Assembly (NCBI GenBank): GCA_020746995.1
Contig: JAGPXD010000003.1
Coordinates: forward strand, 6,262,001 to 6,326,000
Length of the DNA stretch: 64,000 nt
Source: Plectosphaerella cucumerina
Lineage: Eukaryota; Ascomycota; Sordariomycetes; Glomerellales; Plectosphaerellaceae
Reading direction: 5' to 3'
Below are positions 39,670-49,304 of this stretch, piece after piece. Under the pieces are notes generated by a model, which was not told the DNA's origin, ran no database searches, and saw only the letters and a list, made by a program, of their open reading frames with translations. A program made the position numbers and the translations under genes. The stretch's first letter is position 1. The number at the start of each line of letters is the position of its first letter.

Positions 39670-40531
39670 CTACATATGTGGTAGATCTGCTGTCGATGTT
39701 TTTCTCTTCTTCGATGGCCGTGGTTGGTATCCGCTGTCTTCTCGTTCCTCTTCTGTGCGAGGTACACAGTCTCCAAGGTCGGGGTGTTTTCCAGTGATCC
39801 GACATGTGGATTCTGTCTCGAATCTTTTTCTCTTTCTCGATGGATCCACTTGTTTTCCGTTCTCGTTTTGAATATTTTCTGAACAATTGATACGGTTTCC
39901 AGGTCCGATTTGAGAGACTCCACAAGGGTGGTTTTCGATATACTCCGAACGAGGAGGTGTCTCTGAATTGCATGTGTCAGAGCCGTTGTCGTTGTCACTT
40001 TCGTCAACCCTGGGTTCAGCAGGGATAGGAGGGGATGCCGCGCCGTCATGCGCCAGTACATGCAGGCCAACGAGCTTTTGGAGTTCTTCGGGAGATTTGA
40101 AGGACTGGGAGAACATTGGCTCGGGCAGAATGATGCTACGCAGCTAAATTCAGGGTCCCTTGGTCAGTCTGTAATAAAACCACGGTGTGTCACAGCCTTT
40201 TGGTTGTGGAACGTACTTGTTCTGCGGCATACGGCGCATTGTTGGGGTGGAGATCCTCACTATCCGTCGCATTGACCGCGTCCGAACAACCACTGATGCT
40301 GGCCTCAACGGTGCCTTGTCCGGAGTACCTATTTTCTAGCCGAGGGGCGGCCTGGCAAGACTCAGAGGCAGGGCGGATAGTATCGTTTTTGGACTTGCCG
40401 TCTTCATCGATGTCAAAAAGACCACCACCATTGTCGCTACTGGATCCGCTTCCCTCGTCACTGTCGTCAATAAGAGTGGGAAAGTCTCCAGTGTTGCCTG
40501 GAATAGCAGGGTCTTGCTGAGATACTGCCAT
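39670..40531 (-). CDS. Hypothetical acidic/basic nuclear-type protein
   Basis: Exons 40531-40217 and 40143-39670 (73-nt intron GTACGT...AATTTAG with GACTGAC branch) keep frame and give 262 aa. The N-terminal half is acidic (LIDDSDEGSGSSSDNGGGLFDIDEDG). Exon 2 opens with ILPEPMFSQSFKSPEELQKLVGLHVLAHD and has two basic patches (SRKRKRFE and RPSKKRKTS), likely nuclear signals. Unknown function. Confidence 0.55.
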
Positions 40532-41797
40532 GATCAGGAAAATAATCAAGGAAGTGGGATTCGGGAGAGAAAACGGTGCGTAACGGGATGAGGATCATAG
40601 GAAGGGTCAGGAGGGTTGGCGCCCCCTTTATAGATTTTAGAATAGCCTATGTTCCTCAATGTGACGCGGCTTTGATAAGCGCATTGTATTTTTGTTTCAC
40701 CCACGGGCAGCCGCCTCCCATAGTCACTCGGAATGACTTGACTGGGATGTCATTGGAGAAATCCTCATGACCCACTGTGCCAGGTGCTGGATTCACGGAG
40801 CTCAAGATAAGTCGGCGGATGTTTGTTTAGTCGTTCGCGAATACACGACCTCTGGTCAACCAAGCCTCTCATTTGACGGCCAAGCCCAGCTCCACGGTTC
40901 TGAGGCCAATCCACACCAAGATTGTCGGCCAAGGGTAGAGTAGTCGCCTCTACAAACCCCTTCATGGAAAGCTTGGCAGAGGCGGAGGAAACGGTTGAGG
41001 GACGAAGTCAAAGACTCATCTGTCGACTCTTTGTCCGTTGCCATATTCAGACATGCACGTCCCAGCTGCGCAAGGAGACAAAGCAAGGAAGGTGAAGGAT
41101 GCCGTCCTTCTGATGGGGCCGAGGACGTGTAAGAGCGTTCCCAACTGGCCGTATTCCCAGGCGCTTCCGGCGCGAGTGGAAAAACCACGATTGCCAGTAA
41201 TTGAACCTTAGAACTACGGTTCTTGTTGACATGTTGACAAGTGTAGGACTTCTAGACCCTCCGACTTCACTGCTTCCGAGCGCGGCTTCCAAGCCTGATC
41301 CACCACTTCTGTTCGGAGCTTCTCAAAATATTCCAGCGCCTGGCGAGCAGCGCACATAGATCGTGGCTCCATATCTTCTCTTCTCAGTTGTTTGCTCGGC
41401 GACGGCGCGAGAGATCAATCCTCCACGATCCGTACTCTGGAACTTCTGCATTCCACCTTTGACAACCACTTGTTCCCCCCAACCTTGGAGGCACGGTTTG
41501 AAGAACGAAAATGGTTTCTTTGTGGATTAGGCAGGTCCTTACTTGTCTTTGGACCCGTCGTTTCTGTATTTCTAGCCACGGATTTATACTAAGGAAAGTA
41601 ATTTGAAAGAAAGAACCCAAGAGACAAGTAATATTGCCCTTAGTAACTCACTGCCGTGCAAATCTCGTCAGCGTCAACCAGATGTAGGAGAGAGTCTGAT
41701 TGCCGACTTAGGCGTAACAACCAACGCCGTGACATAAAACCCATGCTGTGCCGCTTGGATCGTGAGACCGATCGAATGAGCGAATACGAAGTGAGAC
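40532..41797. other. Stretch with possible unresolved minus-strand exons
   Basis: Two protein-like pieces occur on the minus strand: MEPRSMCAARQALEYFEKLR near 41370-41240, and CLLAQLGRACLNMATDKES...RFLRLCQAFHEGV near 41080-40960. I could not join them with convincing splice sites, so no gene is called. Confidence 0.35.
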
Positions 41798-42280
41798 TCA
41801 AAGTCCCTCCGGTTCCTTGTCGAAGCCCGAGAGCATCAGCGGATCACTCATGCCCATCATGACCCCAGGATTCGGGGAGGATAGCATGTGAGGATTGATT
41901 GTTCCGAATTCTGAGTTGATGAGACCCTGGTTGAGGAAGTGCATAATGTTTATTGGCTCATGAAGGTCAATAGAACTCACCCGCGGTACTGTCGCCCATT
42001 GGGGCAGGTATCCGGTCCAGGGCTGAAGAGGAGACGACTGCAAGGAGGTGGATGTCCACTGACTTTGCAGATGACGCATGCCTCGCTTCCGCTGTGCCAA
42101 TGGCTTCACCTCGGGATCGGCGTACACGGAGCAGCAAGAGCCCAGCGGGATGGCAGGGAACTCCCGGTCCCTTTCTAAGTCCGCCATCAGTGCACAATCG
42201 GCAATCAAATCAATTACTCTGTCCACAGCACGGTGCAGTACCAATCCACAGGAACACAAGGGCATCCTCGTCCACGTCAT
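41798..42280 (-). CDS. Small hypothetical protein
   Basis: Exons 42280-41981 and 41926-41798 (54-nt intron GTGAGT...AACCAG) give up to 142 aa. The likelier start is Met at 42187 (MADLERDREFPAIPLGSC), giving 111 aa. The C-terminal exon is Met/Pro-rich (MLSSPNPGVMMGMSDPLMLSGF). No domain recognised. Confidence 0.45.
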   Translation of the reverse strand: MTWTRMPLCSCGLVLHRAVDRVIDLIADCALMADLERDREFPAIPLGSCCSVYADPEVKPLAQRKRGMRHLQSQWTSTSLQSSPLQPWTGYLPQWATVPRVSSIDLHEPINIMHFLNQGLINSEFGTINPHMLSSPNPGVMMGMSDPLMLSGFDKEPEGL

Positions 42281-42368
42281 CTCCCCCTAAATGCAACCAA
42301 CCGGGAAGACCGACGACAGGAATGACAAGGGCCACGCGTCACTGCTTTATCAACCATCAGAAGGGAAG

Positions 42369-42378
42369 TATATAAGGA
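42369..42378 (+). promoter_or_regulatory. TATA box (tatataagg)
   Basis: A good TATA match about 100 bp before the candidate small gene that ends at 42873. Confidence 0.4.
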
Positions 42379-42399
42379 GTCACGCTCGACCGGAGGAAA

Positions 42400-42873
42400 G
42401 CGAAAGACTTCCGCAAACTTTTCCAGAGCATCCCGAGAACATACAACTCCATCCTCCACGATAAAAGCCCAAGATGCTCAATTCTATGTTGAGCTCCAAC
42501 GCCTTCTACTTCCTGGCTACTCTTGTCCTTCATCTAGCCATACATCTCACAGCGAACAAGAGAAAAGACCAACTCCCCAGTTCTTCCGCATTTCGCAACG
42601 CGACGATTACCATGAAGAAAAAAATGAGATAACGAGACTGAGCGAGGGCGACCCGTGCGACAAAACCAAATTGGTCACTATGTTGCGGGCTGAGTACGAA
42701 AAAGAGGTATGGGTACTAGCCAAACCCTCGTGATATTCGACTGCTAACTTTGGATCCAGGAACTTCTGATTCGTCTGGATAAAAACAATCTGATCGTGGA
42801 CACCCTGCGCCCGGAGTTAGAGGCACTGAGAATCACCGCGGAACTCTCACACGCATTGGACAACAGCGATTGA
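42400..42873 (+). CDS. Candidate small gene, start codon or frame unresolved
   Basis: A protein-like frame without ATG runs DAQFYVELQRLLLPGYSC (about 42472) to LVTMLRAEYEKE (42706). It joins across a 53-nt intron (42707-42759, GTATGG...GCTAAC...CCAG) to ELLIRLDKNNLIVDTLRPELEALRI, ending at TGA 42871. The ATG at 42473 starts another frame (MLNSMLSSNAFYFLATLVLHL) that stops after about 50 codons. Either a frameshift or a further intron is missing from my model. Confidence 0.3.
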
Positions 42874-43590
42874 TATCCGCGAACCTGAAACCAAGACCTT
42901 TGGAAATAATGATACTCGGAAGTAATTTTCGAGGTGGGCTGACAGATGGACGCGCCGGTACATGGGTGCGACCTTCTTGTGACTTCCAGGCTACCTCGAG
43001 AAGCAAAGGATGACGGTTGGGGTTCTGGAGAGGAAATAGGTGCGGTTACAGGAGAAACGGGATCTAGGCGTGGATAGGTCAATGGTAAGGTATTGGTTAT
43101 AGATGTTCTGGAAGACGGTGCAACTTAGGGTAGAGTCAGCGCATTCCGCCGGACTCTACCGCCCGGTCTCATTTGTTCATCCAGATGTTTGCCAGTCATG
43201 CCAACTTGATTGCTTCACTCATATCCACACAGCCTCTTCTATCAATACAGCCTCTTTTGGAAGGAGCACCTCGCTGACAGTAGTGTGATGACCGCGGCCG
43301 CTGTGGAGGTGGGAGCAATGGTGTTGTAATGTGGATGTGCAGGGAAGACACGCAACCTGTGATACTGTACAGATAAGAGTTCCAACACGGGAATCTGTCC
43401 TGAGGGAGGGAGGGCGATGATATTATTATTCACGACCTGACCCGAAAACAAAGCTCTCCTGTAAAAATCGAGTTGTCCGAGCTAAACCTTGAATCGAGAA
43501 ATTCGAACAAGCCCGAAAGGCTATTCCAGCTAGCTACCAAATCTCTTTCTGTTTTTCATAAAATGCTTCGCACTCCACCTATACAACTGC
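42874..43590. other. Gene-free stretch
   Basis: No supported frame or repeat. Confidence 0.4.
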
Positions 43591-44008
43591 CTACCCGACG
43601 AAAGTAGAAACGTAAGGCTCCGGGTCTCTCATGCGAATATCCAGTCCAGGGTACGGTGGAGGGGCCTGGAGCTCGGAAATTAGACGTGAACGAAAGAACA
43701 AGGACCTTGGGACTCACCACGTCGACGGGAATGGCACACTGCCGTCTGCACAGGTAGAAGTGTCCCGGAAACGTAGGGGTGATGTCCGCACGGGATTCTT
43801 GACCCGTGGGAAGTTGGCTGGGCGTAGGGTGGTCCCTTGGAGTGCGTTTCGTGCGGGAAGCCATCTCTTGATAGAGAAGGATGGCAGCCCAGACCACCAC
43901 GCATCTCAGAACGATGTCAAGAAGCCACATGACGACGGCTGCAAGGCCGTAAAGTGCAAGCCAAAGCGCGCCGTAGAGAACGATTTTAGAGAGGCTGAGG
44001 GGGGCCAT
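43591..44008 (-). CDS. Small membrane protein with a PPxY motif
   Basis: Exons 44008-43718 and 43665-43591 (52-nt intron GTGAGT...CTCCAG) encode 121 aa. The N-terminus has one or two membrane segments (IVLYGALWLALYGLAAVVMWLL, CVVVWAAILLY). A Pro/Thr/Ser-rich region follows, and exon 2 starts APPPYPG, a PPxY motif that can recruit WW-domain ubiquitin ligases. It is otherwise unknown. The unspliced frame would be 150 aa. Confidence 0.5.
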
Positions 44009-44431
44009 GATGAAGTGGTGGGTGAAGCGAGGATGGAAGGAGAACGTTTGAAAAGTCGCAAAGTCGGGGGAGTGGCGGCTTAAATAGCAGAGACGAACAG
44101 ACAGCGGTGAGTGGGAAGCTCATGTCCATGCAGGCCACCTGTTGAAGGCCAACGGGCACAGCCCTCTGTGGTGCACGTCAACCTATACGAGGAAGCTGAC
44201 ACCCGGGGTGAGGCAAGTCGTGGAACACATTGTGCCGAGTCTATCTTGCCAGACCCTGGAGCTCCCGGACCTATCCAACAACGTCTACAAGATCCGGAAC
44301 TTTTCTCGAATGGCTTAAGCAGCCATTCACATGTTACTGGTATACGGTGGGCCGGCTCTGGACCAGACCAGTAATGGTGCGAACGCCATTTCGTAGAATC
44401 TCGCGTCGACGCCGAATCAACTCAGGTCACC
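44009..44431. other. Gene-free stretch
   Basis: Nothing recognised between two tandem minus-strand genes. Confidence 0.4.
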
Positions 44432-45637
44432 TCACCTCAAGCCCGAGTACCTGCTCACCATCCCAAAGCAGAGCAGCTCGTGCCGTGCACCGCTAGTCTC
44501 GGGCTGCAGCAGCGGCCGGATATTCTGACCGGAGTGGTGCCAACGCAGCTTTTGGATGAGCGAGAGAGGGGGCTGGTAGCGGCCGTCGGCGTCCAGCACG
44601 ACGAGACAAGACTCTTCGTCCTGCGTAGAGCGGAGCTTCCATCGGTTCCCCTCCGGAGCCGTCATGAATCCGAATCCGCGGGAGACGTATTTCCGAACGC
44701 CAGCGTCAGCCTTTTCCCGAATGTCCGCCGGAACATGCCATTGGTATGCAGACTTCTCGACGGCCATCCCGTAGTACATGTGCAGAGCAAAGTGCTTGGT
44801 CATGAGGCACTGCACGTGGCTGCCGTAGAACGAGAAGATGCTGCGAAAGACCGTCTGCAGCAGCGGCTCGGAGATGGCGATTTGCCGGGCGTCCACGGCC
44901 CCGATCACCAACTGGACCGACGCCGTCTTGGCGCCCTTGCGGGCGCTCCCGGCCAAGACCTTTGCGGCGACGTGACGTGGATACAGCCGGTCTCTCGGTT
45001 CCCAGGGCATGAGAGGCGAAGCAGAACCGTCGCTGTCGATGAGGATGGGTACAAGATGCCCAAGCCAGCGGACCGAGCCGTCGGCTCGTACGAGGGGCGC
45101 CATGTCCTGCAATTCCGGATACGCCCTGTGTACGGCATCGACCACGAGCTGCGAGTCTGGGGATCGTTCATGGGCAAGTGAGGCCTCGTAGGCGATGGGG
45201 ATGATTTGGTTCTGCGCCAGGGTGACGGATGATTTGTCCCTCCATGTGCGTGCCGCCCGCGCGAGACAAGACTCGAACACCACGCCAGACCGTTCCAGGG
45301 CCTCTTTGACGGCCAGGACAGACGATGCCACGGGGCCAACGTAAAAGTCCCAGTCTGACGACTCGGTGGTCGATCCCGGGACGAAATAGTCAAGCGCCCT
45401 CGAGCCGGAGAGAACAGCGCCGTGCGTTGCCATCGCCTCCAGCAGCTCATCGCAATGAGAGAAAGGGCTGGCCCATTGGAGGTATTCTGAAGGGTCGATG
45501 CGGCGAGCAAGCACCGGCAGAGAGCCGCGTGTTGCGATCTTCAAGGCCAGCACGTCTGCTACCGGCAGCAGATGGGCCATGGCTATGATGAGCTCGTTTG
45601 GCAGCAGCCCAAAAAGCCCTGTGGGCGTTGGGGTCAT
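44432..45637 (-). CDS. F-box protein with a nucleotidyltransferase-like domain, 401 aa
   Basis: This intronless frame has an F-box at residues 8-45 (LFGLLPNELIIAMAHLLPVADVLALKIA). From about 80, SGSRALDYFVPGSTTESSDWDFYV has the G-S...D-x-D arrangement of a nucleotidyltransferase fold, as in a known group of fungal F-box hypotheticals. The remaining 250 residues have no named domain (HLVPILIDSDGS, QTVFRSIFSFYGSHVQCLMTKHFALHMYYGMA). Enzymatic activity is doubtful without further motifs. Confidence 0.7.
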   Translation of the reverse strand: MTPTPTGLFGLLPNELIIAMAHLLPVADVLALKIATRGSLPVLARRIDPSEYLQWASPFSHCDELLEAMATHGAVLSGSRALDYFVPGSTTESSDWDFYVGPVASSVLAVKEALERSGVVFESCLARAARTWRDKSSVTLAQNQIIPIAYEASLAHERSPDSQLVVDAVHRAYPELQDMAPLVRADGSVRWLGHLVPILIDSDGSASPLMPWEPRDRLYPRHVAAKVLAGSARKGAKTASVQLVIGAVDARQIAISEPLLQTVFRSIFSFYGSHVQCLMTKHFALHMYYGMAVEKSAYQWHVPADIREKADAGVRKYVSRGFGFMTAPEGNRWKLRSTQDEESCLVVLDADGRYQPPLSLIQKLRWHHSGQNIRPLLQPETSGARHELLCFGMVSRYSGLR

Positions 45638-46542
45638 CTTTCTCTGTCTATTGAAGCAGAATGGCGCATCTGATGGACGATGACTCGGCGATGGACTCAG
45701 AAGGCGGACACGGACGTATATTCGGTGATGGCGAGCTTCTACTGCACATCTCGACCAGCTCTGGTCCTAATCTTGTCCTCGAGTCTTGCAGCTGGGTACG
45801 CCAGCCAGGGTCCAATCGCTGATGCCTGCAAGGCCTAATTCGGGACTCTGACCCTTGAAAAAGCTCTTCGAGCATGGAGGGCAACATCGACGCGCAGCCC
45901 TTGCTGCAGCGTGGTCAAGCCGAGTGCCGCATTCAGTCAAGTCTGGCAGTCCATATACACCTTTGTGCGAAACAAACTTCCGCTTTCTCGTGGATGGAGT
46001 GGTTGCAGTGCACGGACCAGTCTGGTGACGGTACTTACCAGTACATCGGGTCGCGGATGACTTTCGTTTTATCAGTTGTCCAAGTCCGGCTGTTTCTACT
46101 GCTGACACATCATGCGAGATGTACCGACAGAGTCGCGCCATCCACCAATCATAGCCTGTCTATTGTACTCCGTGCGCATCCCGGCAGTCATGAATGAATA
46201 CAAAAGGGGCCTGCGTTCCCCACCATACTCCCCGCTATCGGCAGGCCGATTTGTGCAATACTGTCGATAGCGATAGCTCCCACGTGCGCTCCCACGTGCG
46301 CTCCCACGTGCATCAGCTGCATCTCCCAAGTCCTCCACCAGCCACCCCCGACGCCCCCGGGACTTCCGACCAGCTCATCACCATTAATTCTGGCCAACAG
46401 CTCTTGGGATTGCTTCGCAGATCATATTTCCCCTTTCTCCAGAGACCTTCACATCATCACAAAACGATGGCAGATCAAACAAGGTACGCCTACCAAAGGA
46501 GCCCGCCCAACATAGGGCCCCAAACTGGGCCTATGGACACAC
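45638..46542. other. Gene-free stretch with an E-box repeat
   Basis: No supported gene. It contains the CACGTG repeat listed separately. Confidence 0.4.
46276..46311 (+). repeat. 12-bp tandem repeat gctcccacgtgc x3 (CACGTG each)
   Basis: Three perfect units, each with an E-box core, about 270 bp before the 46.5-kb frame. A cluster of this kind could bind bHLH or bZIP factors. Confidence 0.85.
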
Positions 46543-48054
46543 GTGACTTTGTTTGATGACACTGTTCGATTGATGACACCGAACTCCATGGAAGCAACAT
46601 GGCCCAAAATCACGCATCTTTCGTTCACACTGGCTTCAGCCATGGATGCAGACGACTCCCCGGGCGAATGGTCCAGCTCGGACGAGGTCGGCATCCATGG
46701 TGGCAGAGCCCCCGCCAGACAAGTTCTAGGCCAACTTCGCCCGGCACGATCACCACTTTCTTTCGTGTCATTGATTGACTTTGATCCAGAAGAGAATTAC
46801 GACGAGAACCCGCCCTCCTACATTCGGTACGGCCTGGAGTGGACGCTGAGATTGAACCAGAAAAAGATCGCCTTTCAGACCGAGCCGGATGTGGTCCTTG
46901 CGCCGAGTGACTTCTGGAACCACACTCTCCGATCGAACCTTGAGAACGAACTATCGAAGCTACACCAGAGACGAGCCTGCCAGGCCGAGACCACTACGGT
47001 CACCGTGTCCGTCAATGCACGGGGCGAGGAAGATCTGTCAGGGACGGGTAGTAGGTGACCCGACCTGGCAGATCTGAAGGTTCAGCTAGATCACCAACTG
47101 AGCCAAAAGACCAACCATAATCGCACAAGGTGCGATTATGCCTACTACAGTGCCTTATATAGGGACTGGATATTCAGGGACCCCTGACAAGATCTTACAA
47201 GGCGTTTTGATGGCTTGGGCACGACTTGGTCCGTTGTTGAAGAGCGGCTGCGACGTTGGAGTCGTCTGCTCCTTGAGGGAAAGAAAATACGGATCAAAGT
47301 AGTATTCAACTACACGGATACCGACAGATCTGCCCGTGCCTCGGGCGCTGGGCGAGGAGCTACAGCCTCACAGCTCGCAGAAAGATCGGTTCGACTCGAT
47401 GCTGAGCAAGCGGCGTCCGGCTCACCAGATCCCTGGAGACAGGTCTACGGAATTTGTCGATGCCCCGGTTCCCCTTGCGACCGTGGTCCCTACTGCTTCC
47501 AAGACCCCGAGACCAAGAAACATTACAAGCTGCTGGGCCACCATTTGCGGCAGCTTGTGAAGGTCGTGCAGACAGGCGGTCACTTCCAATCTCACGGTGA
47601 CATGCCACAGGACATCCGTAACGCGTTGTATGCCGAAGAACAACAGCAGTCTAATCGCAAGAGGAAACGTGGTGACCAGGAATCTCAACAGACGGTCCAA
47701 CAGCCTGTGATTATCAACAACTACATCCCAACGCACGGTAACCAAAGTTCAACAGCACCCCAGCAACTCCCTACGCATCAAAGACCCGAGTTGGAAGCAC
47801 TTGATATACCTGGAATGCGGGATGACGCGGTTATCGAATACTGCGCGTGGCACTGTACAAAGGTCAGGAGGCAGCAACTCCGGGAGCAATACCGGCTTGC
47901 TCGGGATTTGACTTTGGAAGCTGGCCTGGACCTTGAGTTGGTCTATGAGGATAGAAATCCTGCCTTCCTTACTGATCTGGGAGTATTCGAAGGGGTTGCT
48001 CGACGATGGGTTCGGGATGTTAAGATCTTTTTGGAGCAGTATGTTGCTTTTTAA
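46543..48054 (+). pseudogene. Fungal lineage-specific protein, one frame with two TGA codons
   Basis: A single frame spans the region, broken by TGA at 47056-47058 and again at about 47188. Upstream are LSFVSLIDFDPEENYDENPPSYIRYGLEWTLRLN and VVLAPSDFWNHTL. Downstream are GTTWSVVEERLRRWSRLLLEGKKIRIKVVFNY, YGICRCPGSPCDRGPYCFQDPETKKHYKLLGHHLRQLVK, and DIPGMRDDAVIEYCAWH...LDLELVYEDRNPAFLTDLGVFEGVARRWVRDV. From memory this matches a repeated fungal family of unknown function with a Cys/His-rich core. A GTAGTAGG..GCTAG segment could be an intron covering the first TGA. The second has no frame-keeping intron that I can find. Confidence 0.6.
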
Positions 48055-48073
48055 TGGAAGTTACTTAAGCGCC

Positions 48074-49075
48074 TCATGCCGGATGTTCGTTGATCGATAT
48101 TCCACACCGCTCAAAATGCCCCCTCGCACTTTTCTCTCGCTCACCCACAGCCCGAACGCACTCTTCTAGGAAGAAGCCAAAGTCATATCTGATGAGGTCC
48201 TCATGCTCGGTCCAAACTTGGCGGGTATGGTTCTTCAACTCTCCGAAGAATTCTTCTATGGGGTTAAGATCAGGCGAGTATGGCGATTGCATTAGGATGA
48301 TGACCCCTGCAGCTTCACACATCTGCCGTACCCCCTCCGTCCGATGAAAAGTCGCGTTGTCCATGATGAGCACCGAGTTTGGCTCCGGCCACCTCCCATA
48401 GTAGGGCAAGAGTTCCTCGATGAAACTTTCGAAGATCGTGCTGTCGGTCGATCCTTCAAAGACGCGGAAGTGAAGTACGCCGCTTTGAGTGTATGCCGGA
48501 AGTATTTGGTACCGCTTGCCACGATGAAACCTCTTCACTTGAACCGGTCGAACCACGCGAGGGGCCCAACCTTTCTTCTGAATCCCAACGCTCCTGTCAC
48601 AACCGCTCTCGTCAATGAAGACGAGTTGGTACGAGCGATACTCTGACCGTTCATAGACATAGTCGTCTCGGAGATCAGGGTTACGCTCCTGGGCAACGTT
48701 ACGGAGACCTTCTTGGACTATATAACATTCCTCAAATGCCTGCCAATGCAAAAGCGTGAAACGTCGGCATTTAAGAACTTTCTGTTGAGAAAGGTAGCCA
48801 ACTGGGCCTGACCTTGGCATGGATCGCTAGCCAGTTGATCTTCTAGAGCCTTTTGCATGTTTGGAGCGATTTTCTTCGGTCGGCCAGCTCGGTTTCGGGG
48901 AGCTTCGAGAGCACCGCAGTGCCTGAGGTTCGAGCGATATGTGCATATGGGTTCTAGTCGAGCAGCCCAGGAGGTTAGCAATGTCAACATCTTTGGGGAC
49001 TTTGTGTCCCTCAGCTTCGTTGGTGAGGATATCGCGAAGGAGCTCGCGCGATGCATGGGCAAGCGGAGGCGCCAT
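48074..49075 (-). pseudogene. Tc1/mariner (DDE_3) transposase relic, DD34E
   Basis: The N-terminal helix-turn-helix part (MAPPLAHASRELLRDILTNEAEGHKVPKDVDIANLLGC from 49075) and the AGRPKKIAPNMQKALED part lie in different frames, and a further frame change near 48760 leads into the catalytic core. That core is intact: VFIDESGCD, LIMDNATFH and SPDLNPIEEFF, with 34 residues between the second Asp and the Glu. No terminal inverted repeats are visible around it. It lies just upstream of the NWD receptor in the opposite orientation. Confidence 0.82.
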
Positions 49076-49304
49076 CGTTGGCATGGTATAGGTAGGTTGT
49101 GTAGAGTTGAGTGCACGGGAGGCAACATAGGTCACGGGAGTTGTGGATGATTCTAAATCGGAGCTAGCGCCAGACACCACGTGATGTGGCTTGGCAAATC
49201 CGCCAGCCTCATCATTTCCCCTCACGACCCAGGATCTAACACCCCACCGGTTACCATCTTTCTCCCACTAGCGATGGTCCTGGACTCGTTTTCCAGCCGA
49301 AGCC

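Noticed and set aside
47117..47139. Hairpin as a Helitron 3' end
   Set aside because: No CTRR terminus follows, and no Rep/helicase or 5' TC end was found. The hairpin lies within a coding-type frame.
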